Below are positions 23,386 through 31,702 of a stretch of 44,092 nt of DNA, piece by piece; positions within the stretch are counted from its first letter, which is position 1, and every line of letters starts with the position of its first letter. Under the pieces are notes generated by a model. That model did not search any database. It worked only from the letters and a program-made list of their open reading frames with translations, and was not told the origin of the DNA. Source of the DNA: CALAMD01 sp035301345 (GTDB lineage Bacteria; Bacillota; Bacilli; Bacillales; Amphibacillaceae); assembly GCA_035301345.1 (NCBI GenBank), contig DATGUM010000015.1, positions 1 to 44,092 of the forward strand. Direction: 5' to 3'. The position numbers and the translations under genes are program-made.

Positions 23386-24429
23386 TTGATAGATTTACGA
23401 AGTGATACTGTTACGCTTCCGACAAGAAATATGTTAGAAAATATTGTTGAAGCTGAGCTTGGAGATGATGGACGAACTGTTAATGGTAGAGGGAGTGACC
23501 CGACGGTTAATCAATTAGAAGATATAGCAGCGCATATGTTTAATACGGAGAGTGCTCTTTACTTCCCAACGGGTACGATGACGAATCATGCAGGGATAAT
23601 GGCACTGTGTGAAAGAGGTTCTCATATTGCATTACATCCTTCTCACCATATATATAGTAGCGCTAAAGCAATGTTTGATGAGAAGTATTTTGGTATGCAT
23701 CCTGTTTTCTATGAAATGGATGAGAATAATTATCCGTGCTTAGATTCTTTAACCCAATTATTACAAGAAGAGCAGATAGATCTCGTTTGCATTGAAAACA
23801 CGTATGCAGCTGGAGGCGGGATTCCCATTCCACCAGATCATATAAAGAAAATAACTGAATTAGCAAAATCCTATGATGCAAAAGTGTTTATTGATGGTGC
23901 TCGGATTTTTAACGCGAGCATCTGCTTGGATAAAGATGTTTCGATATTGATAGAAGGAGCAAGCGGCGTAAGTTTTTGTTTATCTAAAGGGCTAGGAGCT
24001 CCCGTTGGATCCATATTATGTGGAGATGCTTCTTTTATTCAAGAGGCACGAAAGATTAGAAAGAAGCTTGGGGGAACGATGCGACAAGCTGGCGTTATTG
24101 CTTCACCCGCTATCGAAGTGTTGAGCCCAAGTAACATTGAGCGATTAAAAGAAGATCACGAACATGCACAGTACATGTTTAACCGCTTAGAACCTTTTCA
24201 TCATCAGAAGATCAAGTTAAAAGATGCACCTACAAATATGATTATTTTCGAATTACTATTAGCATCTATTTCTTTAAATGATTTCGTTAAATTATTACAG
24301 GAAGAAGGTGTAGCAATAAAAATATTTAATGAAGATTTTATTAGACTAACGTTTCATAAAGATATAACACTTGAACATATTAAAGAAGCTAGTCAAAAAA
24401 TAATTGATGTTTTAAGTACGCATAACTAG
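23386..24429 (+). CDS. ltaE: Low-specificity threonine aldolase / beta-eliminating lyase
   Basis: This PLP enzyme of fold type I likely cleaves L-threonine or L-allo-threonine to glycine and acetaldehyde. The start is a TTG at 23386 behind GAGGTG, giving the family N-terminus IDLRSDTVTLPT and 347 aa; a longer frame from 23254 would run into the promoter. Seen are GDDGRTVNGRGSDPTVNQLE, the HPSHHIY segment, IDGARIFNA (aspartate to the PLP ring) and the Schiff-base lysine 201 in CLSKGLGAPVGS. The symporter gene starts 15 bases downstream. Confidence 0.88.
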   Translation: MIDLRSDTVTLPTRNMLENIVEAELGDDGRTVNGRGSDPTVNQLEDIAAHMFNTESALYFPTGTMTNHAGIMALCERGSHIALHPSHHIYSSAKAMFDEKYFGMHPVFYEMDENNYPCLDSLTQLLQEEQIDLVCIENTYAAGGGIPIPPDHIKKITELAKSYDAKVFIDGARIFNASICLDKDVSILIEGASGVSFCLSKGLGAPVGSILCGDASFIQEARKIRKKLGGTMRQAGVIASPAIEVLSPSNIERLKEDHEHAQYMFNRLEPFHHQKIKLKDAPTNMIIFELLLASISLNDFVKLLQEEGVAIKIFNEDFIRLTFHKDITLEHIKEASQKIIDVLSTHN

Positions 24430-24444
24430 AAGGAGGTTGTGTAA

Positions 24445-25686
24445 ATGATAAGATGGATTAAAAACCTATCCTTAACGACGCAAATATTTTCAGGGTTAGG
24501 TTTAGGTATTTTATTTGGAATCATATTCGGCGAAAAAATGTTAGCCGTAGAGTTCATAGGGGATATATGGTTAAATTTAATTAAATTAATTATCGTTCCA
24601 GTTATTTTATTAATTGTTGTAACGAGTATTGGTGGTCAAAGTGATAGTAAGTCGTTGGGTAAAATAGGTTCAAAAACAATTGGTTATTATATGATGACGA
24701 CGATTATCGCTACGTTTGTTGGAATTGCTGTTGCATTCGTCTTCAAACCAGGTGTTGGATTTAATTACACAGGGGCTAGCGCAACAGATGTTGAAATTCC
24801 TGACGACTTGTCTTTAAAGACTTTCTTCACAAATATGGTATCTGATAATATGTTCGCATCCTTTACTGAAGGAAACATGTTACAAGTGATTGTTATCGCT
24901 GTTTTATTCGGAATTGCAATTATTCGCATGGAAGAGAAAAAACAACGTGAGCAAGTGCTCGGTTGGTTTAATTATATGACTGAAATGTTGTTTTCATATA
25001 TTTGGATGGTTATTAAACTTTCGCCTATTGGTGTTTTCTTCCTTATGGCGGGAACAGTTGGTGAGTACGGGCCAGATATTTTAGGACCATTCTCAAAATT
25101 ATTAGGAACATTCTATATTGGAATATTTATCCAAATTTTCCTCGTTTATGGATTGTTTATGTGGATCACAAGTCGAGTGAACCCAATTTCATTTATAAGG
25201 AAAAGTACGTCACTATGGCTATTTACAATTAGTACGACGAGTAGTATCGCTAGTATTCCAGTGAGTTTAGACGTTGCGAAAAACAAATTTAACATTAGAG
25301 AAAAAATTGCCGACTTTGTCATCCCTTTAGGGTCGCAAATTAATCATGATGGAAATGCTATCTTACTCCCGAGTATTGTTGTTTTCACAAGTCAAGCTGT
25401 TGGGATTGACCTTTCCATTGGGACAGTCGTACAAATTGTCGTTTTAGGTACACTTTTATCCATGGGTGGTGGAGGTATACCGGGATCAGGTATTGTTAAA
25501 GTATTAATTGTTGTCGAAGCGTTTGGTTTGCCGATCGAAATTGGCGCTATGGCTGCTGCGTTTTACAGACTGTTTGATATGGGTATAACGACAGCGAACT
25601 GTTTAGGTGACTTATCAGGAGCAGTTATTATTGATAAATTAACACCGAAAGATAAAGAAGCGGAGGCCGAGCTAAAAGAAGTTTAA
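24445..25686 (+). CDS. SDF/DAACS family amino acid:cation symporter, probably neutral substrate
   Basis: The 413-aa membrane protein belongs to the dicarboxylate/amino acid:cation symporters. The serine-rich hairpin ISTTSSIASIPVS, the helix 7 sodium motif NHDGNAI (residues 300-306) and helix 8 DMGITTANCLGD (378-389) align with NMDGTAI and DMGRTMVNVTGD of GltPh. The arginine (R397 in GltPh) that binds the substrate side-chain carboxylate is Ile381 here, and Thr314 is Asn304, while the aspartates and asparagine for the amino group and sodium remain. A neutral amino acid such as threonine or serine is inferred, in line with the aldolase before it. AGAAGGAGG precedes the ATG. Confidence 0.9.
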   Translation: MIRWIKNLSLTTQIFSGLGLGILFGIIFGEKMLAVEFIGDIWLNLIKLIIVPVILLIVVTSIGGQSDSKSLGKIGSKTIGYYMMTTIIATFVGIAVAFVFKPGVGFNYTGASATDVEIPDDLSLKTFFTNMVSDNMFASFTEGNMLQVIVIAVLFGIAIIRMEEKKQREQVLGWFNYMTEMLFSYIWMVIKLSPIGVFFLMAGTVGEYGPDILGPFSKLLGTFYIGIFIQIFLVYGLFMWITSRVNPISFIRKSTSLWLFTISTTSSIASIPVSLDVAKNKFNIREKIADFVIPLGSQINHDGNAILLPSIVVFTSQAVGIDLSIGTVVQIVVLGTLLSMGGGGIPGSGIVKVLIVVEAFGLPIEIGAMAAAFYRLFDMGITTANCLGDLSGAVIIDKLTPKDKEAEAELKEV

Positions 25687-25725
25687 TTTTAGACGGTATA
25701 CGAAATATGTAAGTAATTATTTTAT

Positions 25726-25782
25726 GCTAGGACGATAAGGAGTAGTGAAAGGAATACTCTGCTTTGTCCTAGCTTTATTTTT
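25726..25782 (+). terminator. Terminator after the symporter gene
   Basis: GCTAGGAC (25726-25733) pairs with GTCCTAGC (25766-25773), with an inner GAGTA/TACTC stem. TTTATTTTT follows. Confidence 0.85.
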
Positions 25783-25812
25783 AAAAAATAAATATATATT
25801 TAAATGTGTCAG

Positions 25813-26115
25813 TTATTGCTCATCTAACTGGTTCTCATATTGTTTTAACTTTTCTACCGTGTCGATGGCTTCTGCTGCTGTTTGAATGTCGTGTTCACTG
25901 AAGAATTGTGCAATCCTGCTCAGTTTATTCCACGTTGCCTCGTGATCCATAAAGAACATATAGTAAAGCAAAACATTGACTACTTCATCTGATAAACGGA
26001 AGTTTCGGAAGCTCTTGATCACGTCTTTATCACTTTGTTCAAGCGATTGCTTCGTTAAATGTTCCATGAATTGTTCCGGCGTCTGTTTATTTAATTGTTT
26101 AATCATTGTCTCCAT
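25813..26115 (-). CDS. Small protein, weak likeness to DnaB/DnaD helicase-loader domain
   Basis: This 100-aa, mostly helical cytosolic protein begins METMIKQLNKQTPEQF, with AGAAGG 8 bases before the ATG. The middle and end (FRLSDEVVNVLLYYMFFMDH, SRIAQFFSEHDIQTAAEAI) recall the C-terminal domain of the Bacillus DnaB/DnaD replication proteins, where VVNVLL...Y is followed by a helix and TVEEAM. The N-terminal half of those proteins is absent. This is a weak resemblance. It is followed on the same strand (in order of transcription, preceded) by the YagU-like gene after 22 bases. Confidence 0.6.
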   Translation of the reverse strand: METMIKQLNKQTPEQFMEHLTKQSLEQSDKDVIKSFRNFRLSDEVVNVLLYYMFFMDHEATWNKLSRIAQFFSEHDIQTAAEAIDTVEKLKQYENQLDEQ

Positions 26116-26137
26116 TAATAACACCTTCTGTTCACTT

Positions 26138-26575
26138 TTATCTTTTATTCATCCACTTTTTGATGAAAGCCCCAACGACGATTCCGAATATAATATGGGC
26201 AATTACCCACCAAAGCCAAGCAATGAATGAAGTTGCTTCAGGGGGCTGTTCTGTTAAAGCTGTTAAAAAGTAGAGTACACCACTTCCAATCGTATAAACG
26301 CCAACGTAAAGTAAAGGTTTCCTTTCGACGTGAAAAATTTTAGCGATATAAAAAAGTCCGACAATACTGATAAAGCAAAATAGAAAATGAAAAACGTACC
26401 CACTACCTGTCACGTCATTCCATTGTTTTAACAAGGGGATGTAGTCCATATTGAAAAGCAACATATAAGAAGGCACGTGAAAAAAGATTTGTACAATTTT
26501 CAGTACACCTGCTAAAATACTGCCACTAATAAAAGTGATCATAGAAAATTTCACGAATGTATGCAAAAGCTTCAC
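26138..26575 (-). CDS. YagU-like inner membrane protein (DUF1440)
   Basis: The 145-aa protein has four hydrophobic segments and the family pattern FISGSILAGVLKIVQIFFHVPS...W.......GYVFHFLFCFISIVGLFYI, ending IIFGIVVGAFIKKW. YagU in E. coli is linked to acid tolerance; no activity is known. The gene probably shares a transcript with the 100-aa gene downstream, 22 bases further on. Confidence 0.75.
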   Translation of the reverse strand: MKLLHTFVKFSMITFISGSILAGVLKIVQIFFHVPSYMLLFNMDYIPLLKQWNDVTGSGYVFHFLFCFISIVGLFYIAKIFHVERKPLLYVGVYTIGSGVLYFLTALTEQPPEATSFIAWLWWVIAHIIFGIVVGAFIKKWMNKR

Positions 26576-26638
26576 TACTTTTTAGTTTGACGTTTGTTCA
26601 ATAAAACAATTCCCTGCTTAATGGATCGTAAAACTTAT

Positions 26639-27577
26639 TTATAAAAACCTTAAGACAATCACTCCGATGATAATAATGATCATGCCGAATATTTTTTGGC
26701 TCGTGATTTTACTTTTTCTAATCCCTAATATGCCGAACTGATCAATTATTAATGCCATCATCATTTGTCCGATCATGCCGGCTACGATGGTGAGGGCAGC
26801 TCCTAAATGGGGCATTAAATAAATGTTTGCGACGATAAATGTCACACCGAGCGCGCCGCCGATAAAGTATGTTGGTTTTAACGGTCCGTATTGGTTTGTC
26901 TGTTGCTCTAATGTAAATGTTCGGTTCGTTATGAGTTTAATGATCAGCAAGACGATAAATCCAACAGTGTAAGAAACGAATGATGCCATCAGTGTAGACG
27001 CGATTTGCTTGCTTAACAAGCTGTTAATAGCTGTTTGTATAGGTGGTCCCCAACCGACGATAAAGCCCGCAATGAGCCAGCCGTAAAAAGCTATGCTTCC
27101 TTGTCTTTGTCCATTCCTTCTCGTTATATTCATTAATATAATCCCGGCAATTAATAATGCGATTCCGATCGCTTTAAATAACGTAAACGGTTGAACAGGT
27201 GCGCCGAGCCATCCGAACGCATCAATGATGACGCCCATAACCATTTGCCCGGAAAGTGTTGTAATAACAGTCAGTGATGCACCGAGTCGTGGCAAAAGGA
27301 GCAAGTTACCGATTAAATATGTCACACCTAACATGCCACCTGTTACCCAGTAGGAGTTGTACGTTTGTTCACTAAAAAAGCTAATAGAAAACGTCTCTGG
27401 ATTGAACAATAGATTTAATCCGACTAAAAACAGCGATCCAACACCGAAAGAAATCGTTGATGTGTAAATGGTGGACCGTGTATATGAACTTAAGGCCGCG
27501 TTGACAGACGTTTGTAGCGGGATAAACATGCCGCCAACAATACCAAGAATGATTAAACTGATTAACATATGTACCAT
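26639..27577 (-). CDS. DMT-superfamily transporter with two YdcZ (DUF606) domains
   Basis: The 312-aa protein has about ten membrane segments and is a tandem of two five-helix YdcZ units. Parallel motifs in both halves show the repeat: GGMLGVTYLIGNLLLLPRLGASLTVI with GALGVTFIVANIYLMPHLGAALTIV, and GQMVMGVIIDAFGWLG with GQMMMALIIDQFGILG. Many family members are single units encoded as pairs; this is the fused form. Substrate unknown. The start may be 27577 or the Met three codons later; neither has a good ribosome binding site. Confidence 0.85.
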   Translation of the reverse strand: MVHMLISLIILGIVGGMFIPLQTSVNAALSSYTRSTIYTSTISFGVGSLFLVGLNLLFNPETFSISFFSEQTYNSYWVTGGMLGVTYLIGNLLLLPRLGASLTVITTLSGQMVMGVIIDAFGWLGAPVQPFTLFKAIGIALLIAGIILMNITRRNGQRQGSIAFYGWLIAGFIVGWGPPIQTAINSLLSKQIASTLMASFVSYTVGFIVLLIIKLITNRTFTLEQQTNQYGPLKPTYFIGGALGVTFIVANIYLMPHLGAALTIVAGMIGQMMMALIIDQFGILGIRKSKITSQKIFGMIIIIIGVIVLRFL

Positions 27578-27756
27578 ACTTTCTAAAGGGAGAGCTTCAC
27601 GAAAAAGCGTTTGCTGGCCCGTCGTTTATTTTATACGTATAAATTTTAGTTTAAAGGGAGTACACGTTGTGCGTCAATTAAAAATAGGGAAGTAATAGAC
27701 TATACGGATTTAATGATCAAATGGTCACTTAAGTCGGTACATCCATTTGTTTATCA

Positions 27757-27792
27757 AACGAATGATATAAGTTGTTAACGAATGAATTAAGT
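27757..27792. repeat. Direct repeat, two 16-base copies 20 bases apart
   Basis: AACGAATGATATAAGT (27757-27772) and AACGAATGAATTAAGT (27777-27792) match at 14 of 16 positions. Their 20-base period is close to two helical turns, which would put bound proteins on the same face of DNA. They lie about 80 bases before the -10 box of the BCCT gene in a 451-base gene-free stretch (27578-28028). Confidence 0.6.
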
Positions 27793-27869
27793 CCTTTTAC
27801 CTAATTTTTCATACGTATTTGAAAGAGAAAAATATGTATGTTAACATTTTAACTTGCACGTTAAATATG

Positions 27870-27875
27870 TATAAT
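27870..27875 (+). promoter_or_regulatory. Likely -10 box of the BCCT gene
   Basis: A perfect TATAAT stands at 27870-27875, but the sequence 17 bases before it (TTTTAA) is a poor -35, so activation by another factor is possible. Transcription would begin near 27882, upstream of the hairpin at 27902. Confidence 0.5.
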
Positions 27876-27901
27876 ACCTTCGTGAATAACATTTAATATA
27901 T

Positions 27902-27944
27902 AACATCTAAACATGAAGAAACATCAATGTTTAGATGTTTTCTT
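27902..27944 (+). terminator. Attenuator-like hairpin in the BCCT leader
   Basis: AACATCTAAACAT (27902-27914) pairs perfectly over 13 bases with ATGTTTAGATGTT (27927-27939), loop of 12, followed by TTCTTG after TTT. It lies about 20 bases after the likely transcription start and 85 bases before the BCCT start codon. As no + strand gene precedes it, it is not an ordinary gene-end terminator; it may attenuate the leader or end a short RNA. Confidence 0.6.
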
Positions 27945-28028
27945 GTGTGTAGGTACATATCGATAACATATTGGCAAAAATTAAGAACGTGTACAAACAA
28001 TTCAGAGAAAATAGAAAGGAGCAGATTT

Positions 28029-29552
28029 ATGAGAAAGTTAACACCTGTATTCGTTTCATCATTTATATTAGCAATTATTTTTATTTTATGGGGAGCAATC
28101 GCTCCGAAAAATTTAGAAGAAGTTTCTGGAGTCGCTCAAGGATTTTTACAAACTAACTTCGGTTGGTTTTATTTAATTTCAGCAACTGTTATTCTAGTGT
28201 TCGCTATTTATTTGGCGTTCTCTAAATATGGCGATATTAAACTCGGTAAAGACGATGAGGAACCGGAATATAGTCGCTTTAGTTGGTTCGCGATGTTATT
28301 TAGTGCTGGTATGGGGATTGGTCTTGTGTTCTGGGGTGTCGCAGAGCCTGTTTCACATTACTTTGAGCCACCTTTCGGCGAACCGCAGTCGCCAGAAGCA
28401 GCAAAAAATGCTTTACAACATACGTTTTTCCATTGGGGATTACATCCGTGGGGGATTTACGCTCTGATTGCTTTATCTCTCGCATACTTTAAATTTAGAA
28501 AGGATGCTCCAGGTACAATTAGTGCAACGTTCTTCCCGATTCTCGGTGATCGCGTGAACGGCCCGATTGGAAAAGTCATTGATACGATTGCTGTGTTTGC
28601 AACAGTATTTGGTGTTGCGACGTCATTAGGGTTAGGTGCGATTCAAATAAACGGTGGGCTGACGTATTTAAATAGTAATATTCCGGATAGCTTTATTACT
28701 CAGTTTATTATTATTATTGCTGTCACTGTTTTATTTATGATGTCAGCCTTGTCTGGCTTAGGAAGAGGTATTAAGTGGTTAAGTAACTCGAACATTGTGA
28801 TCGCTATCTTGTTATTAGTCTTCTTCTTAGTCGTCGGTCCGACAACTTATTTAATGGACACATTTACAACGACGATTGGCGCTTACGCACAAAATTTAAT
28901 AAATATGAGTTTCAGATTGTCGCCGTTTGATGATTCTGGTGACGGATGGATTCAAGGGTGGACAGTGTTCTACTGGGCTTGGTGGATTGCATGGTCGCCG
29001 TTCGTCGGGACATTTATCGCACGTGTATCAAAAGGGCGAACGATTAGAGAGTTCGTTTTCGGTGTGCTCGCCGTACCGACAATCTTCTGTGCGTTTTGGT
29101 TCGCCATTTTCGGTGGAACAGGTATTTACTTTGAAGGTGTTGCAGATGCAGGTATTTGGGAAGCTATGCAGTACGGTGAATATACAGAAATCGCACTGTT
29201 CGCAACGTTGGGTGAAATGCCATTTGCAACAATAGCGACAGTACTTTCAATTATTTTAATTAGCACGTTCTTTATTACATCTGCTGACTCAGCAACATTC
29301 GTTATCGGTATGCAAACGACAAATGGTATGTTAAATCCACCGATGCGAATTAAGATAATTTGGGGACTCGTTCAGTCATCTGCTGCCGCTGTTTTACTTT
29401 GGTCAGGTGGGTTAGAGGCACTGCAAACAGCGTCGATTGTTTCGGCATTCCCATTCGTATTTATACTATTATTAATGATTGTATCCTTGCATAAAGGGTT
29501 GCAGTCAGAGTTTCCATCGACTCAACAGAAGAGTCAAAAGAAAAAGATGTAA
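28029..29552 (+). CDS. BCCT family transporter (betaine/choline/carnitine type)
   Basis: The 507-aa carrier has 12 predicted helices with the BCCT signatures GMGIGLVFWGVAEP (residues 94-107) and WTVFYWAWWIAWSPFVG (311-327), whose tryptophans form the aromatic box for quaternary ammonium groups. It most resembles OpuD/BetL glycine betaine uptake systems, used for osmoprotection. The start ATG at 28029 follows AAAGGAG by 7 bases; upstream in-frame codons from 27927 encode a non-homologous stretch that includes the leader hairpin. A conserved unknown gene follows 15 bases after. Confidence 0.92.
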   Translation: MRKLTPVFVSSFILAIIFILWGAIAPKNLEEVSGVAQGFLQTNFGWFYLISATVILVFAIYLAFSKYGDIKLGKDDEEPEYSRFSWFAMLFSAGMGIGLVFWGVAEPVSHYFEPPFGEPQSPEAAKNALQHTFFHWGLHPWGIYALIALSLAYFKFRKDAPGTISATFFPILGDRVNGPIGKVIDTIAVFATVFGVATSLGLGAIQINGGLTYLNSNIPDSFITQFIIIIAVTVLFMMSALSGLGRGIKWLSNSNIVIAILLLVFFLVVGPTTYLMDTFTTTIGAYAQNLINMSFRLSPFDDSGDGWIQGWTVFYWAWWIAWSPFVGTFIARVSKGRTIREFVFGVLAVPTIFCAFWFAIFGGTGIYFEGVADAGIWEAMQYGEYTEIALFATLGEMPFATIATVLSIILISTFFITSADSATFVIGMQTTNGMLNPPMRIKIIWGLVQSSAAAVLLWSGGLEALQTASIVSAFPFVFILLLMIVSLHKGLQSEFPSTQQKSQKKKM

Positions 29553-29567
29553 ATAGGAGGATGACAT

Positions 29568-30230
29568 ATGTTATTAATAAACGTTCGTAGAGGGCAATTT
29601 GTTTATTACAACAATGAGTTGCATAAAGTATATTCTGTCAATCCATTCGTGAAGCAATCAGTTCATTTGATGCGTTTATACGATTTAGAGCAAGTACTCG
29701 CAACGGCAAGGGAAATAACGTACTATCGCCCAAAAAACTTAGACAGCTTTATCGTCAATGGAAAAAGATATACACTAAATAAAGAGACGACAGCTAAAGT
29801 TGGCGATTACATTTTAGTTATTAATCCGAAGCCAGATTCATTAGATCATCACCACTTACATGCGATGGAAATGGTGTCTTCGATTGAAGAACATGGTGTG
29901 ATTAGTAATAAGTCAAACGGGATTAAACATAATGAGTACTGGGTGATGGAGCCAGGCATGTTAGATGATGCGACAGTGATTGACAAACTTGAACCTGGAG
30001 AACAGTTATTAGAAGAAGAGCTTAACTTTGCTGATACAGTTGATCCACACTTATCTATTCCGAGAGTGGGCGACGTATACCAAAAGAATAATGAAGCTGA
30101 ATTGCTTCAAGTCATGGTTGTCGGTATACAAGGAAGAACGGTATATTTAGGTAATGGTGAAAAGGTTCAAGCAGAAGAGATTATGGATACAGCCGACTGG
30201 AGTTATATTAATTCACCACAGGAAAATTAA
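29568..30230 (+). CDS. Conserved protein of unknown function, cotranscribed with BCCT gene
   Basis: I do not recognise this 220-aa soluble protein. Its N-terminus (MLLINVRRGQFVYYNNELHKVYSVNP) reads like a small SH3-type barrel, and a similar turn-rich piece recurs near the C-terminus (RVGDVYQKNNEAELLQVMVVGIQG-RTVYLGNGEKV), so two SH3-like units may flank a central segment with DHHHLHAMEMVSSIEEHG. No signal peptide or membrane helix. TAGGAGGATG precedes the ATG, 15 bases after the BCCT stop, and a terminator follows, so it belongs to that operon. Confidence 0.75.
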   Translation: MLLINVRRGQFVYYNNELHKVYSVNPFVKQSVHLMRLYDLEQVLATAREITYYRPKNLDSFIVNGKRYTLNKETTAKVGDYILVINPKPDSLDHHHLHAMEMVSSIEEHGVISNKSNGIKHNEYWVMEPGMLDDATVIDKLEPGEQLLEEELNFADTVDPHLSIPRVGDVYQKNNEAELLQVMVVGIQGRTVYLGNGEKVQAEEIMDTADWSYINSPQEN

Positions 30231-30240
30231 ATGAGTAATA

Positions 30241-30275
30241 AAAGGTAAGGATAAAAACATCCTTACCTTTTTTCG
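30241..30275 (+). terminator. Terminator of the BCCT operon
   Basis: AAAGGTAAGGAT pairs perfectly with ATCCTTACCTTT around AAAAAC, followed by TTTCG. Confidence 0.92.
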
Positions 30276-30372
30276 TTCAGAACTTGCTTTGTAAAGGGGA
30301 CTAACTGACCTTTTATTTTCATATCCTCTTTAGTATATTGAAACTGAGTATGAATGTTAGGAAGATGATTTT

Positions 30373-31284
30373 ATGAAGCAGTCAATACAAATAACTGTCA
30401 GACATGTATTTGCATTATTTTTATTTATCTTATTTGCTGTTGGTTTTCAATTTCTTTTATTAAATCAAGATGCGTTAAGTGATCGAACAGACGTGACGAT
30501 TGAATCAAAGCATAGTAAAAAAGGGTTGTACCTTTATCCACGTTATGAAATTAAAATCGAAGATATGGACGAGTATGCTCAAATATCAAAAGAAGAGTTC
30601 GAACATTTACGAATAGGCGATACTATATCGGGTTATTTATATAATGAAAATAGTTTTAAGACAGATACTGAGCGACAGTTTGAAATGCGTTTAGGTATAT
30701 TTATTCAATTTATTTTATATTTGTTCGTATTATTCTTTTTCTTCGGCATGTTGAATCATACGAAGTTTATTAAGCGGCGGAAAAAGCCACACCGGATCGT
30801 GACTAACATTTTTCGAAGCACTCTTATTACGATAGTAGCTACTTATTTATTAACAGGATTTATCTTCATGAGTTTAGTAGGTGTTAATCTTTTTCACAAA
30901 TTCAACGTGTTTAATTTAACAGAAGCGACAACCATTCCTTATGATGACGTGAGTACGACGTATCGCTCACATAGAGGGACTGGATATACGACGGATGAAT
31001 TGTTCGTTTATTATATAGACGCTAATGACGAGTCGCATTTGACACGTAAAGCTGTCTCGAGTGAAACGTATCGTAAATATTTGCGTGGTGAAGAAGTCAC
31101 GCTTTATTATCGAAATAATAACGTTGATGATACGTTTGTCAAAGTAGAAAGCATGAAAGAAGTGTGGCCAGCTCTGATTAATATATTAACAATCATTATG
31201 GGGCTGTACTTAGTAAGTGTTTTTTTCCTTATTAAGAAATGGCGGCAGAAACGCCAGAAAAAACGAGAAAATAATGAAGAGTGA
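30373..31284 (+). CDS. Membrane protein with duplicated TM-soluble-TM layout (DUF3592-like)
   Basis: The 303-aa protein has four membrane helices (about 11-30, 107-127, 148-172, 268-290). Between helices 1 and 2, and again between 3 and 4, there is an extracytosolic beta-rich domain ending in a like turn: LRIGDTISGYLYNENSFKTD and LRGEEVTLYYRNNNVDDTF. The layout looks like two DUF3592-like units in tandem. No function is known. The C-terminus is very basic (KKWRQKRQKKREN), so it likely faces the cytosol. It heads a run of + strand genes to 36021. Confidence 0.65.
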   Translation: MKQSIQITVRHVFALFLFILFAVGFQFLLLNQDALSDRTDVTIESKHSKKGLYLYPRYEIKIEDMDEYAQISKEEFEHLRIGDTISGYLYNENSFKTDTERQFEMRLGIFIQFILYLFVLFFFFGMLNHTKFIKRRKKPHRIVTNIFRSTLITIVATYLLTGFIFMSLVGVNLFHKFNVFNLTEATTIPYDDVSTTYRSHRGTGYTTDELFVYYIDANDESHLTRKAVSSETYRKYLRGEEVTLYYRNNNVDDTFVKVESMKEVWPALINILTIIMGLYLVSVFFLIKKWRQKRQKKRENNEE

Positions 31285-31307
31285 TGACGTAAGGGGTTTT
31301 AGAAGAG

Positions 31308-31688
31308 ATGAAAGAAAAAATACCTTTATATAGTACGGTTGCTATTTTAGTTATATTTATTTTTGTGTCCATCGGTTTTTCAAATGGTATAGATGTCATG
31401 CTTTATTGGTTAATTGTCCCAGCAAGTTTAATTTTAATCGGAAAAATTTTATTTAAGTATGTGAATGAAGTCCTTGCGTCACTATTAATCACGCTAATTG
31501 TTGTCGTTACTGTTCATGTAAGCTTCCGTGTATTACCGCTTACGTTATTGTTAGGTAGTTACTTATTTGCTTTAATCACGCTTAATTATACGATTAAAAA
31601 TAAAAAAATAGCGTCTATAGCGATGAATGTTGTCAGTGTTATTTTTGTAGGGATTGTTTTTTATTTTACGTTTCAAAATAATGCGTAA
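31308..31688 (+). CDS. Small four-helix membrane protein, unknown
   Basis: The 126-aa protein is almost wholly hydrophobic, with four helices (about 8-26, 30-48, 55-90 broken, 100-122) and no charged motif within them. I recognise no family. AGAAGAG precedes the ATG, 23 bases after the upstream gene, and the UvrA-like gene begins 14 bases after its stop, so the three are probably cotranscribed. Confidence 0.65.
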   Translation: MKEKIPLYSTVAILVIFIFVSIGFSNGIDVMLYWLIVPASLILIGKILFKYVNEVLASLLITLIVVVTVHVSFRVLPLTLLLGSYLFALITLNYTIKNKKIASIAMNVVSVIFVGIVFYFTFQNNA

Positions 31689-31702
31689 AAGCGGGTGACA
31701 GT

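Noticed and set aside
27854..27875. TTGCAC as -35 for the BCCT promoter
   Set aside because: It is only 10 bases before the TATAAT.
27927..28028. N-terminal extension of the BCCT protein from 27927
   Set aside because: It covers the 3' arm of the leader hairpin and encodes no BCCT-like sequence; 28029 has AAAGGAG at good spacing.
28927..29235. 102-codon frame inside the BCCT gene on the + strand
   Set aside because: Shadow in another frame of a well-recognised transporter; no ribosome binding site.
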